Positions 1-8,783 are shown, counted from the stretch's first letter. The stretch: 64,000 bases of DNA from Limnohabitans sp. T6-20 (GCF_003063505.1 NZ_NERW01000001.1:550501-614500); one strand, 5' to 3'. The notes: a model not told the origin generated them from the letters alone. Made by a program: numbers and translations.

Positions 1-1452
1 GCGGAAGGTTTCCAGGCACTGTCCAAAGTCGAAGTGCGCGCCAACGGACGGCATGTGCTGGCCACGCTGAATGTGGTGGACGACGACACCATCGTGGCCT
101 GCGGTGAAGTGGGCTTGTCCGAAGACGCCTTCCAGCAAATGGGCGTGGCCGACGGCCACACCGCCTCGGTTGCACAAGCCGAACCGCCTGCATCGATGGA
201 AGCGCTGTTTCGCAAAATCAATGGCGAACGCTTGAACCAGGACGACTTCCACGCCATCGTGCAGGACATTGCGGGACACCACTATTCCAAAATCGAACTC
301 ACGGCATTCGTGGTCGCCACCAACCGGGGCGAAATGGACCGCGAAGAGGTGTACTACCTGACCGATGCGATGGTCACCGCAGGCCGTCGACTGAACTGGC
401 GCGAGCCCTTGGTGGTCGACAAACACTGCATCGGCGGCATCCCCGGCAACCGCACTTCGATGCTGGTGATGCCCATCCTGGCGGCCTACGGCATCTTGTG
501 TCCCAAGACCTCGTCGCGCGCCATCACCTCGCCCGCAGGCACGGCCGACACTATGGAAGTGCTGGCCGATGTGGAGCTGCCGTTTGAAAAACTCTCCGAG
601 ATCGTGCGCACGCACCGGGGCTGCCTGGCGTGGGGCAGCACAGCCGATTTGTCGCCGGCAGACGACGTGCTGATCGCGGTCGAGCGACCGCTGTCGCTGG
701 ATTCGCCCGCACAAATGGTGGCCTCCATCTTGTCCAAAAAAATCGCAGCGGGCTCCACCCACTTGGTGCTGGACATCCCGATCGGCCCCACAGCCAAAGT
801 GCGCTCCATGCCCGAAGCGCAGCGCCTGCGCCGCTTGTTTGAATACGTGGCCTCGCGCATGCACTTGTCGCTCGAAGTGGTCATCACCGACGGGCGCCAG
901 CCGGTGGGTCAGGGCGTGGGACCCATGCTGGAAGCGCGTGATGTGATGCGGGTGCTTGAAAACGACCCGCGTGCACCCAACGACCTGCGGCAAAAATCGC
1001 TGCGGCTGGCGGGTCGCCTGATCGAAGCCGACCCCGATGTGCGCGGCGGTGACGGTTTTGCCATTGCGCGTGACATCCTCGACTCGGGTCGGGCCCTAGG
1101 CCGCATGCAAGCCATCATCACCGCACAAGGCGCGCGCCCTTTTGACCACAACCACCCGCCTTTGGGTGCGTTGACGCTCGAAGTTTGTGCGCCGACCGAT
1201 GGCGTGGTGATCGGGATTGACAACCTGCAAATCGCCCGCATCGCCCGCATGGCAGGTGCCCCCAAAGTGCAAAGCGCTGGCGTGGACCTGCTGCACAAAC
1301 TGGGCGACAGCGTCGCTCAGGGTGAGCCCCTGTACAGGGTGCACGCCGCATTCCAGAGCGATCTGGAATTTGCGTCGCAGCTGTGCCAAAAATCAACGGG
1401 CTACACCCTGGGTCTGGCACAGGAAGTGCCGCATGTGTTTGTGGAGTTTTGA
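1..1452 (+). CDS. Thymidine/AMP phosphorylase family protein, 5'-truncated by window edge
   Basis: The open frame is already running at base 1, so the true start lies outside. A GTG at 34 is internal. The product matches the pyrimidine/AMP phosphorylase family, which cleaves nucleosides or nucleotides with phosphate to give base plus ribose-1-phosphate or ribose-1,5-bisphosphate. The phosphate/sugar-binding segment [15 protein letters not shown] and the segment [16 protein letters not shown] are visible. The latter resembles the archaeal-type AMP phosphorylase branch more than the classic bacterial DeoA motif. About 80 residues precede the core, as in that longer branch. The gene ends 13 bases before the PRPP-synthase-like gene, suggesting co-transcription. 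The substrate (thymidine or nucleoside monophosphate) cannot be settled from sequence. Confidence 0.88.
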   Translation, partial: AEGFQALSKVEVRANGRHVLATLNVVDDDTIVACGEVGLSEDAFQQMGVADGHTASVAQAEPPASMEALFRKINGERLNQDDFHAIVQDIAGHHYSKIELTAFVVATNRGEMDREEVYYLTDAMVTAGRRLNWREPLVVDKHCIGGIPGNRTSMLVMPILAAYGILCPKTSSRAITSPAGTADTMEVLADVELPFEKLSEIVRTHRGCLAWGSTADLSPADDVLIAVERPLSLDSPAQMVASILSKKIAAGSTHLVLDIPIGPTAKVRSMPEAQRLRRLFEYVASRMHLSLEVVITDGRQPVGQGVGPMLEARDVMRVLENDPRAPNDLRQKSLRLAGRLIEADPDVRGGDGFAIARDILDSGRALGRMQAIITAQGARPFDHNHPPLGALTLEVCAPTDGVVIGIDNLQIARIARMAGAPKVQSAGVDLLHKLGDSVAQGEPLYRVHAAFQSDLEFASQLCQKSTGYTLGLAQEVPHVFVEF

Positions 1453-1465
1453 TGCCGGAGTCCCG

Positions 1466-2353
1466 ATGCCCGAATCTGCAGTCCTGCTCTACTTTGAAGA
1501 CGAAGCACCCGCCGCATGGCGTTTGGCTGATGCGGCCGACCTGAAGCCTTGCCTGGTTCAGCGCCACCGCTTTCCCGATGGCGAGCTGCAATTGACACTG
1601 CCCGCGCACTTGCCGCCGCACGTGGTGCTGCTGCGCAGTCTGCACGCACCCAACGACAAACTGGTCGAGCTGCTGCTGGCGGCTCAAACCGCTCGCGAGC
1701 TGGGTGCACAGCACTTGAGCTTGGTGGCACCTTACCTCGCCTACATGCGGCAAGACATGGCTTTTGCCCCCGGTCAAGCCGTGAGCCAGCGGATTGTGGG
1801 GGCATGGCTGGCCAACTTGTTCAATGCAGTCATCACCGTGGATCCCCACTTGCACCGGGTGGCGAGTTTGGCGCAAGCGGTTCCGGCCCAACAGGCGATC
1901 ACCCTGAGCGCTGCGCCCCTGCTGGGCGACTGGATTGCGCGGCACCGGCCCAACGCTTTTCTGCTGGGGCCAGACAGCGAATCAGCGCAATGGGTCACGC
2001 AAGCCGCGAGCGCCCATGGTTTTGAACACGCGGTGTGCACCAAGCTGCGCCGCGGCGACCGCGAGGTCGAGGTGGTGCTGCCAGCGTGCGCGCTGCGAGG
2101 CAAGGCGGTGGTGATTCTGGACGACATGGCGAGCAGTGGCCACACCCTGGCCACTGCCGCGGCGCTGGCCCTGGCAGCAGGTGCCGCCAGCGTGGATGTG
2201 GCGGTGACGCATGCACTGCTGGCTGGCGACGCGCTGCAACACATTCACCAGGCGGGCGTGGGCGAATTTTGGAGCACCGACGCGATTGCGCATGCCAGCA
2301 ACGTGGTGCAACTGGCACCTCTGCTGGCGCAAGGGCTCAAATCATTGGCTTGA
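1466..2353 (+). CDS. Ribose-phosphate pyrophosphokinase-like protein
   Basis: A 295-residue PRPP synthase/phosphoribosyltransferase-fold protein. The family transfers pyrophosphate from ATP to ribose-5-phosphate. Visible hallmarks are LVAPYLAYMRQD (compare the family's PYxxYxRQD), VDPHLH in place of the usual DLH motif, and the PRPP-binding loop VVILDDMASSGHTLATA near residue 215. The ATG at 1466 is chosen because the open frame upstream overlaps the phosphorylase gene and homology begins at MPESAVLLYF. It is divergent from canonical PrsA and sits directly behind the phosphorylase, so it may act in nucleotide salvage rather than be the main PRPP synthase. That role is inferred from context. 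Confidence 0.85.
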   Translation: MPESAVLLYFEDEAPAAWRLADAADLKPCLVQRHRFPDGELQLTLPAHLPPHVVLLRSLHAPNDKLVELLLAAQTARELGAQHLSLVAPYLAYMRQDMAFAPGQAVSQRIVGAWLANLFNAVITVDPHLHRVASLAQAVPAQQAITLSAAPLLGDWIARHRPNAFLLGPDSESAQWVTQAASAHGFEHAVCTKLRRGDREVEVVLPACALRGKAVVILDDMASSGHTLATAAALALAAGAASVDVAVTHALLAGDALQHIHQAGVGEFWSTDAIAHASNVVQLAPLLAQGLKSLA

Positions 2354-2368
2354 GCGCACGGTCTGCGC

Positions 2369-3649
2369 TTACTTTCCGAACAAGCTGGTGATGTGCTGCC
2401 ACGCACGCAGCAACCAGCCCGCACGCTCCACATCGGCCTGCGCGACCAGCGGGGCTTCGCCCATCGGCTTGCCGTTCGAGGTCGCGATCACTTTGCCAAT
2501 CACCGCGCCTTTGGTCACCGGTGCCTCCAGGCCCGGCTTGAGCACCACGGCGGTTTGCACCTGCACACCACGCGGCACCGTCAACAACCACGGTGCGCCC
2601 AACCCGGCCGCCACGGTGTCGGCCTTGCCAAAGCTGATCTTGGCCGTCGTCACCACAGCGCCTGGCTGAATCGGGGTGGTTTTCTCGAAGCTGCCAAAGC
2701 CCCAGCCCAGCAGCGTGCGCGTCTGGTCTGCCCGCGCCTGGGCGCTGTGCGTGTTGAGGATCACCGAGATCAGGCGCATGTCGTTGCGCTTGGACGAGGT
2801 GACCAGGCAATAACCGGCCTCTTCGGTGTGACCCGTCTTCAACCCGTCCACAGAGGGGTCGGTGTAGAGCAAGGCATTGCGGTTGCCTTGCTTGATGCCG
2901 TTGTACTTGAACTCACGCTCGGCGTAGATGGGGTAGTACTCGGCACCGTCTTTGATGATGGCGCGCGCCAGGATGGCGAGGTCACGCGCAGACGATTTGT
3001 GCGCCGGGTCCGGCAGGCCCGTGGGGTTCACGAAATGGGTGTGCGTCATGCCCAGGCGCTGGGCCTCGGCGTTCATCAGTTTGGCAAAACCCTCTTCGGA
3101 AGCCGCCATGTGCTCTGCAATCGCCTTGGACGCGTCATTGCCCGACTGGATGATGATGCCGCGCAGGAGGTCGATGACGGTGGCCTGGCTGTTCAGCGGC
3201 AAATACATGCAAGACTCGGTGCTCGAACCCCGGCACCAGGCGTTTTGGCTCACGGTGACCAGATCGGTGGGCTTGAGCTTGCCCGAGCGCAGCGCCTGCT
3301 CAACGATGTAGCTCGTCATCATCTTGGTCAGCGACGCGGGTGGCAGCGCTTCGTCCGCATTGGCCGAGGCGAGCACCTCACCCGAGTCAAAGTCCATCAG
3401 CAGCCAGGCCTTGGCGGGCAGCGCGGGCGGATTGGCGGCCAAAGCGGTCTGGGCTTCCAGTGGCGGCAGTGCGTTGGCAGCGGCCGCCGTCTTTTTGGAG
3501 GGCGTGGCCTTTTTAGAGGGTGCGGCCTTTTCGTGCGCTGCAGGCTTGCTGGCATGCGCACCCGCTGCAAATGCCGCAGCGCCAGGCGCCAGAACACCAG
3601 CGGCGATGGCGAAAAAGAAAGGAAGGAGGGAAGAAGTTTTGATTTGCAT
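2369..3649 (-). CDS. D-alanyl-D-alanine carboxypeptidase (PBP5/6 type)
   Basis: A 426-residue periplasmic penicillin-binding protein that trims the terminal D-Ala from peptidoglycan pentapeptides. All three active-site motifs are present: SLTK (Ser106-Lys109), SGN in SGNDASKAIAEH, and KTG in VDGLKTGHTEEAGYC. A hydrophobic N-terminal signal (residues about 8-30) is followed by a Lys/Ala/Pro-rich linker (about 31-60), which is unusually long for the family. The C-terminal part fits the PBP5 beta-rich domain, ending in a short amphipathic tail (WLLRAWQHITSLFGK) likely to anchor it to the membrane. It converges on the PRPP-synthase-like gene with only 15 bases between them. Confidence 0.93.
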   Translation of the reverse strand: MQIKTSSLLPFFFAIAAGVLAPGAAAFAAGAHASKPAAHEKAAPSKKATPSKKTAAAANALPPLEAQTALAANPPALPAKAWLLMDFDSGEVLASANADEALPPASLTKMMTSYIVEQALRSGKLKPTDLVTVSQNAWCRGSSTESCMYLPLNSQATVIDLLRGIIIQSGNDASKAIAEHMAASEEGFAKLMNAEAQRLGMTHTHFVNPTGLPDPAHKSSARDLAILARAIIKDGAEYYPIYAEREFKYNGIKQGNRNALLYTDPSVDGLKTGHTEEAGYCLVTSSKRNDMRLISVILNTHSAQARADQTRTLLGWGFGSFEKTTPIQPGAVVTTAKISFGKADTVAAGLGAPWLLTVPRGVQVQTAVVLKPGLEAPVTKGAVIGKVIATSNGKPMGEAPLVAQADVERAGWLLRAWQHITSLFGK

Positions 3650-3943
3650 GGCGATGAAAGGCTGAGCGCCGATTGTCGCCTATCGAAGACGGACACTCCC
3701 CCGAAGCTGACGGTACTTTGGATGGCGCTATTTGGCGCAGATGGCGGCACGGGCATGGACAGCTTTACCAACGCTTGCGAAATGCCGCTTTGTTTGCCCC
3801 CCCGCAAGCCGGGCAAATGCTTGTCGTTGAAGACGGTGTTGATGTTCTGTTTTTTTAAGACCCTCGATAAGAAATTATCTGCTTTTCCAGAATGGCCGCA
3901 CCGCCTATCGTCGAGTCTTCTTTAACCCACTGGAGAAAATTTC
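3650..3943. other. Divergent intergenic region
   Basis: About 290 bases separate the carboxypeptidase gene and the HPF-like gene. No credible gene, RNA or strong palindrome was found. The last part is AT-rich (around 3845-3900) and ends with GGAGAAAATTTC, a good ribosome-binding site for the ATG at 3944, so a promoter for the HPF-like gene probably lies here. Confidence 0.4.
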
Positions 3944-4284
3944 ATGCAGATCATTGTTGAATCCCGGGACGCCGATGGCGCGCAGATGCGTGAACTTTCC
4001 GTGCAGCGGGTGCGCTTTGCCTTGCGGCGATTGAGCAGCTATGTGCCGCGTGCCAAAGTGCAGTTCACCGACGTGAACGGCCCAAGGGCGGCATTGACAA
4101 ACGCTGCCAGGTGGAACTCAGCACCGCCAAAGCGGGCACCGTGGTCATCGCCTCGCTGGCAAGTGACTGGCGCACCGCGCTGGACCGATCCATGGGCCGT
4201 GCCACCCGGGTTCTGACGCGCAGTCTGCAGCGGGTTCAAAAGCCGGTGCGTGACCGCAGCGCCAAGCTGGCCATCTGCAGCTAA
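3944..4284 (+). pseudogene. HPF/RaiA-like ribosome-associated protein gene with a frameshift
   Basis: The first 46 residues (MQIIVESRDADGAQMRELSV...QFTDVNGP) read as the start of a small HPF/RaiA-like ribosome-binding protein, preceded by a strong GGAG site. After about base 4081 (GGCCCAAGGG) this frame turns into Arg/Pro/Trp-rich nonsense. The frame one base earlier reads on smoothly as KGGIDKRCQVEL, then VVIASLASDWRTALDRSMGRA, to a TAA at 4282. One C missing from the C-run explains this. The broken frame ends at 4216. It is either a real inactivating deletion or a sequencing error. No slippery heptamer for programmed frameshifting is seen. Confidence 0.65.
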
Positions 4285-4311
4285 GCCATCAGACAAAGGC
4301 AGGAACCACAT

Positions 4312-4422
4312 ATGAACAGTACACCCGTGCACCCGCCAACCAGCCCACTGGTTTGTCCTTCGGCGGCAGGAATTGGGCACAAAGGCATGGGCCTGATCCG
4401 CATTGGAGGTGCCTGTGTTTGA
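4312..4422 (+). CDS. Possible 36-residue leader/small ORF
   Basis: An ATG at 4312 follows a good ribosome-binding site (CAGGAACCACAT) and opens a frame of 36 codons (MNSTPVHPPTSPLVCPSAAG...) ending in TGA at 4420-4422. The stop overlaps the GTG start of the next small membrane protein gene (4415), which would permit translational coupling. The peptide has no recognisable domain. It may be a leader peptide or chance. Confidence 0.25.
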   Translation: MNSTPVHPPTSPLVCPSAAGIGHKGMGLIRIGGACV

Positions 4423-4585
4423 TCTCGCAGCACCAGACACCGCACTGGGCATCCTGGTCGTAGCCGTCGCCATTTTGTATTCTGCTTGGCATGACTACAG
4501 GGCTGGCAACTCGCGCGACGCCCGGTTGCTGACCACCCTTGGCGCAGTCAGTCTTATGGGTGGCACCTTGGCCTGGTTCCAATGA
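4415..4585 (+). CDS. Small two-helix membrane protein, unknown function
   Basis: A 56-residue product starting MFDLAAPDTALG from GTG at 4415, five bases behind GGAGG (4405-4409), so the ribosome-binding site decides the start. Two hydrophobic stretches (ALGILVVAVAILYSA and LTTLGAVSLMGGTLAWF) are joined by a charged loop, WHDYRAGNSRDAR. This suggests two transmembrane helices with a cytoplasmic loop. No family is recognised. It lies downstream of the broken HPF-like gene and converges on the cation antiporter gene. Confidence 0.4.
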   Translation: MFDLAAPDTALGILVVAVAILYSAWHDYRAGNSRDARLLTTLGAVSLMGGTLAWFQ

Positions 4586-4642
4586 ACTTCTCTGGCCGAT
4601 CATGGATGCGTGCAGACATGATCGGCAGAGGAAGCGCCAGGA

Positions 4643-5737
4643 TCAGGGAACAATGGCCGTGAAGAGGTACACCGCGAAGATGACCAGGTGGACCGTCCCC
4701 TGCATGACGGTTGTGCGCCCCGTCCCCAAGGACAAAGAGGCCACCAGCAGAGACAACAAGAGCAAGACTGTGGATTTGGCGTCGATCCCCAATGTGAGGC
4801 TCCAACCATTCATGAGGGAGACCAGAGCAACAGCGGGGATGGTCAACCCAATGCTGGCCAATGCCGAGCCGAGGGCCAGGTTGAGGCTGGTTTGCAAACG
4901 GTTGGCACGCGCCGCTTGATAGGCGGCAATGCTCTCGGGCAACAAGACCACGGCAGCGATGATGATGCCGACCAGTGTTTTAGGCGCACCCATGTCAGCG
5001 ACAACCGCTTCCAGAGTGGGTGAAAGTGTCTTGGCCAACAACACCACCGATCCCAGGCACGCCAGCAACAATGCGGCACTCAGGATGGCCGTCTTGTTGG
5101 ACGGGGGCTGCGCATGCACGGCTTCGTCCGCTTCGGCTTCCACAGGCAGAAAATAATCCCGGTGTCTCACGGTTTGGATCAGCACAAATGTGCCGTACAA
5201 AACCAGCGAAACGATGGCGATGAACAGGAGTTGGCTGCTGCTGTAGACAGGGCCCGGGGTGGTCGTGGTGTAGTTGGGCAACACCAAGGTCAGCACAGAG
5301 ATGGCCGCCAGCGTTGCCAGTGCCGCAGAAATACCGAATAAACCAAACGATTGCTCGCCATGGCGGCGTCCCCCGCTGAGCAGACAAATGCCGACCATGC
5401 CGTTGAGGATGATCATGACCGAGGCAAAGACCGTGTCCCGGGCCAAGCCGCTTGCCGCCTCCCCTCCCGCGATCATGAGCGACACGATGAGCGCCACTTC
5501 AATGGCGGTGACAGCCAATGCAAGCACCAGCGTGCCGTAAGGCTCCCCCACCCGATGCGCCACCACTTCTGCATGAAAAACGGCCGCGACAATGCCGCCC
5601 ACCAAGGCAGTGACAACGAGCACTTCGAACAGGCCCGGCAAGGTGGGGCGATACCCTGTCAGAACCAAGGCGAGAACAATGCAAGTCGCAATGGGGGCAA
5701 GGGTGGACCATGCTGGCAGTCGAGAGGCTAATTTCAT
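4643..5737 (-). CDS. ChaA-type calcium/cation:proton antiporter
   Basis: A 364-residue inner-membrane protein with about eleven hydrophobic segments, of the CaCA superfamily (ChaA/ionic transporter y4hA-like), exchanging Ca2+ or Na+/K+ for protons. The two alpha-repeat signatures are visible: GEPYGTLVLALAVTAIEVAL in the first half and VVLLPESIAAYQAARANRLQTS in the second. A hydrophilic central loop carries acidic residues (FLPVEAEADEAV). ATG at 5737 is preferred over the in-frame GTG two codons upstream. It is transcribed alone, convergent with the small membrane protein gene. Confidence 0.88.
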   Translation of the reverse strand: MKLASRLPAWSTLAPIATCIVLALVLTGYRPTLPGLFEVLVVTALVGGIVAAVFHAEVVAHRVGEPYGTLVLALAVTAIEVALIVSLMIAGGEAASGLARDTVFASVMIILNGMVGICLLSGGRRHGEQSFGLFGISAALATLAAISVLTLVLPNYTTTTPGPVYSSSQLLFIAIVSLVLYGTFVLIQTVRHRDYFLPVEAEADEAVHAQPPSNKTAILSAALLLACLGSVVLLAKTLSPTLEAVVADMGAPKTLVGIIIAAVVLLPESIAAYQAARANRLQTSLNLALGSALASIGLTIPAVALVSLMNGWSLTLGIDAKSTVLLLLSLLVASLSLGTGRTTVMQGTVHLVIFAVYLFTAIVP

Positions 5738-5846
5738 GGGCACAGTCTATACAACTGGGCTGCAAGGGCTCTGGACAACCTTATTTCGCAGCGTACCATG
5801 CATCGCCAAGGGTCTGGCCTGTCTGGGTCGGCGGAGCGAACCCCTC

Positions 5847-6083
5847 TCAGCCGCGGGCCTTTTGTAGCGCCTCGCGCAACACCTTCAAATCCCCAATGTG
5901 ATTGGCCAACAGCAGGATCAGGCGGGCGTTGAGCGCTTCGCTTTCTTCGTCGCTCAAGCCGTTGTGCGCGTTGATCAGGTGTTCATAAAACTCGTCACCG
6001 GGCGAGAAGTCACGGAAAAACCGGCGACCGGCTTCATGGAAGTTGGGGTCTGTTTTCAAAGTGGCGTTGATGTCGGTGTTCAT
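5847..6083 (-). CDS. DUF2783 domain protein
   Basis: A 78-residue acidic, soluble, helical protein (MNTDINATLKTDPNFHEAG...). It matches the small DUF2783 family as recalled, whose members commonly sit directly behind FAD-dependent aromatic monooxygenase genes. Here it starts 18 bases after the monooxygenase stop, behind AAGGACTGAC, so it is almost certainly co-translated with it. Its function is unknown. A role as a partner or stabiliser of the monooxygenase is only inferred from linkage. Confidence 0.75.
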   Translation of the reverse strand: MNTDINATLKTDPNFHEAGRRFFRDFSPGDEFYEHLINAHNGLSDEESEALNARLILLLANHIGDLKVLREALQKARG

Positions 6084-6101
6084 GTCAGTCCTTGGAGAGG
6101 T

Positions 6102-7790
6102 TCAGGCTTGGCCGATGTGGCCACCGATCGCACGGGCCAGAGCGGCTTGCAGTTGGGCAGCGTCCAGCGTGCGCCAGCGGGCCACCACATGCTGGTCGGG
6201 GCGCAGCAGGTAGGTGGTGCCGGGTGTGGCGTCGTAGCGTTTGGCCACCAGGCCTTGGCTGTCGACAATCACTTTCACGCCGGGGATGTTCAGCGGGCGT
6301 GAGGCCACGATGAGGGGGCTTGGCTTGATGGGCAGAACATTCGCGCGCAGGGGCGCGCTCCCACAAGATGCCAATTGCGCCAACACATCGGGCGAGGGCG
6401 GTGCGTCCACAAACAGCATGACCTGAAAGCCCTTGCCCACCTGATCGAGCAGCCAAGCGTCCTGGCCGTTCACTTGCATGGGTGCGTCGTCCATCGGTGC
6501 GCCGGGCACCATCTGGCCTGCAAAGCTGTCGGTGTCGGGCGTGTTGAGCACCGAGTCGGTCAGGAAAGACGGCATGGACAAGCGGCCCGAGTTGACCAGC
6601 TTGCGTGCAAATGGGTAGTGCTTGGCCAGCGCGAGCACCTGGTTGCGGAAGGTGCGGCTGGTGCGGCTCTTGGGCGTGATGAAGTCGGTCGAGCGCGTCG
6701 AGTTCATGATGTTCTCATCGGCCGCAAACTGGCGGTCGTGCGCGTAGGTGTCGAGCAGCTTGTCGCTGGCTTGGCCCTTGATGACCAATCCCAACTTCCA
6801 CATCAAATCGTCCGCATCCTGAAAGCCCGAGTTGGCCCCGCGTGCGCCAAAGGGCGAAACCTGGTGCGCCGCATCGCCGACAAACAGCACGCGCCCATGG
6901 CGAAAGTCGGTCATGCGGCGGCACTGGAAGGTGTAGATGCTCACCCACTCCAACTCAAACGGGCGGTCGTCGCCCAGCATGGCCTGCAGGCGCGGAATGA
7001 CTTTTTCGGGCTTCTTTTCTTCTTCGGGATCGGCGTCCCAGCCCAGCTGGAAGTCGATGCGCCAGACGTTGTTGCTCTGCTTGTGCAGCAGCACGCTCTG
7101 CTTGGGGTGGAAAGGCGGGTCGAACCAGAACCTGCGCTCGGCCGGGTAGTCGGCCTTCATGATCACGTCAGCGATCAAGAAGCGGTCCTGGAACACACGG
7201 CCTTCGATGTCCAGACCCAAGTGGCGGCGGATCGGGCTGCGCGCACCGTCGGCCACCACCAGCCAGTCGGCTTCGATGCCAAACGTGCCGTCGGGCGTTT
7301 CCACCGTCAACGTGGCGTGGTCGTCGTGCCGCGTCACCGCCGTGACCTTGTGCTGCCAGCGGATGTCGGCACCCAGCTCCAGCGCGCGGGCGATCAGCAT
7401 TTCCTCAATGTGGTACTGCTGCAGGTTGATCATGCCGGGGCGCTTGTGACCCGCGTCGGGCACCAGGTTGAACTGGTACACCTCGCCCTCTTCGAGGAAG
7501 GTGCGGCCAATGTTCCAGCTCACACCCAAGTTGCAAGCCTGCTCGGCAATGCCCAGGCGATCGAGAATTTCAAGCGAGCGTTTGGCGTAACAAACGGCCC
7601 GTGACCCCACAGAAACGGTTTTGTCGTCGTCAAACAGCAGCACATCCAAGCCCTGCAGCCGGGCATCGATGGCAGCGGCCAGGCCCACAGGCCCTGCACC
7701 AATGATGATCAGCGGTTTGCGCTGCGGCGGCGTCGACATCAGGTCGGCGGGTGCCTTGTAGGGATAAATCGGGTTGGTGTAAGCACCCAT
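6102..7790 (-). CDS. FAD-dependent monooxygenase (MhpA-like)
   Basis: A 562-residue flavoprotein hydroxylase of the PheA/MhpA class that hydroxylates aromatic substrates with NAD(P)H and O2. The dinucleotide motif LIIIGAGPVGLAAAIDAR lies near residue 27. The second FAD/NADPH motif DGARSPIRRHLGL and the GD motif VLFVGDAAHQVSPFGARGANSG are intact. A thioredoxin-like C-terminal domain follows, as in the family. The start is fixed by GGAGACCACGC before ATG at 7790. A 27-base piece of the dispersed repeat (6339-6365) is read in frame as CGSAPLRAN near residue 480. The substrate is unknown. Confidence 0.9.
   Translation of the reverse strand: MGAYTNPIYPYKAPADLMSTPPQRKPLIIIGAGPVGLAAAIDARLQGLDVLLFDDDKTVSVGSRAVCYAKRSLEILDRLGIAEQACNLGVSWNIGRTFLEEGEVYQFNLVPDAGHKRPGMINLQQYHIEEMLIARALELGADIRWQHKVTAVTRHDDHATLTVETPDGTFGIEADWLVVADGARSPIRRHLGLDIEGRVFQDRFLIADVIMKADYPAERRFWFDPPFHPKQSVLLHKQSNNVWRIDFQLGWDADPEEEKKPEKVIPRLQAMLGDDRPFELEWVSIYTFQCRRMTDFRHGRVLFVGDAAHQVSPFGARGANSGFQDADDLMWKLGLVIKGQASDKLLDTYAHDRQFAADENIMNSTRSTDFITPKSRTSRTFRNQVLALAKHYPFARKLVNSGRLSMPSFLTDSVLNTPDTDSFAGQMVPGAPMDDAPMQVNGQDAWLLDQVGKGFQVMLFVDAPPSPDVLAQLASCGSAPLRANVLPIKPSPLIVASRPLNIPGVKVIVDSQGLVAKRYDATPGTTYLLRPDQHVVARWRTLDAAQLQAALARAIGGHIGQA
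6339..6365 (-). repeat. Half unit of dispersed palindromic repeat inside a coding sequence
   Basis: The 27 bases differ at only one position from the reverse complement of the left half of the intergenic element at 32696. They lie inside the monooxygenase gene and are translated in frame without breaking it. All other copies seen are intergenic or touch a stop codon. Confidence 0.75.
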
Positions 7791-7849
7791 GCGTGGTCTC
7801 CGGCCATGAGAAAAGCACCCTCAGGTGCGACAGGCGATAATTTACTATA

Positions 7850-7869
7850 GATAAATCAATTTACTTATC
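7850..7869. promoter_or_regulatory. 20-bp imperfect palindrome in divergent promoter region
   Basis: GATAAATCAATTTACTTATC is symmetric at 16 of 20 positions. It sits 60 bases upstream of the monooxygenase start, in the AT-rich divergent region shared with the regulator gene. It is a plausible operator or activator site. The binding protein is unknown. Confidence 0.45.
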
Positions 7870-7967
7870 CGTAATTGACTAACTTGAAGGGCTATTGATC
7901 CCCTTGCTTCAAAAAGCGCGGTTTTTGGCGCAACACATGAAGTCACGCTATGCTCCAGACCTGTCTT

Positions 7968-7978
7968 TTGTATGACAA
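7968..7978. promoter_or_regulatory. FCD/GntR operator (TNGTNNNACNA type)
   Basis: TTGTATGACAA fits exactly the consensus known for FadR-subfamily (FCD) GntR regulators. It ends four bases before the regulator's own ATG (7983), pointing to autoregulation by blocking initiation or early elongation, and possibly to control of the divergent monooxygenase genes. Confidence 0.65.
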
Positions 7979-7982
7979 CTTC

Positions 7983-8756
7983 ATGACTCCCCACTTCACC
8001 CCCGTGACCAGCGGTGCGCGCCTGTCTGACCAGGTGGCCGAACAACTGGCGACCGAAATCAAGCAAGGCCGCCTCATGCCGGGCGACAAACTGCCCACCG
8101 AGGCCCGACTGGTGGCGCAATTTGAGGTCAGCCGCACTGTGGTGCGCGAAGCCGTTTCACGCCTCAAGTCCTTGGGCCTGGTCGACTCGCGTCAAGGCAG
8201 CGGGGTGTTCGTGAGCCAGAAGCTGCCCTTTGCACCGCTCAACTTTGAGGTCAGGCATGCAGCATCTCAAGAGGCCGTGATCCAGATGGTCGAGGTGCGC
8301 CGTGCCCTGGAAGCGGAAGTGGCCGCCTTGGCCGCACAACGGCGCAATGCCCAGGACATTCGGGCCCTCAAGCAAGCCGTGAAAGCGCTGGACACCGCCG
8401 TGAAATCGGGCGGCAACGGCGTGGCAGAAGACGTGAAGTTTCACCGGGCCATCGCCGATGCCACGCGCAACCCTTTCCTGATTCAGACACTGGAATACCT
8501 GGGCCAGTTTTTGCACGGCGCCACCCAAGTGACGCGGGCCAACGAGGCCAGGCGCATCGACTTTGCCACCGAGGTGCAAACCGAACACCACGCCATTTTG
8601 CAAGCCGTGGAGGCCGGTGACGCCGACGCCGCACGGCAGGCTGCGGCCACACACATGGGCAACGCCATTGAGCGCATTCAGCGTGCACCGCCCGACTTTT
8701 GGCAGCAAGAAGGTGAACGCCTGGCCCAGCCTTTGGTCAAAGGCCTGCGCGCTTGA
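7983..8756 (+). CDS. GntR family transcriptional regulator, FCD (FadR) subfamily
   Basis: A 257-residue regulator. Residues about 10-75 form the GntR winged helix (LSDQVAEQLATEIKQGRLMPGDKLPTE, then SRTVVREAVSRLKSLGLV). The C-terminal all-helical FCD ligand-binding domain follows, with likely metal/ligand residues in KFHRAIADATRN and HHAIL. ATG at 7983 is preferred to an upstream frame start, because the winged helix begins right after it and the operator lies just upstream. It diverges from the monooxygenase/DUF2783 pair, so it is probably the local repressor responding to a carboxylate. Confidence 0.92.
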   Translation: MTPHFTPVTSGARLSDQVAEQLATEIKQGRLMPGDKLPTEARLVAQFEVSRTVVREAVSRLKSLGLVDSRQGSGVFVSQKLPFAPLNFEVRHAASQEAVIQMVEVRRALEAEVAALAAQRRNAQDIRALKQAVKALDTAVKSGGNGVAEDVKFHRAIADATRNPFLIQTLEYLGQFLHGATQVTRANEARRIDFATEVQTEHHAILQAVEAGDADAARQAAATHMGNAIERIQRAPPDFWQQEGERLAQPLVKGLRA

Positions 8757-8783
8757 AAACCCGAATCAAGCCAAGGGGCCGCT

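Noticed and set aside
3944-4216. Programmed frameshift in the HPF-like gene
   Set aside because: No X-XXY-YYZ slippery heptamer at the break; a single missing base fits better.
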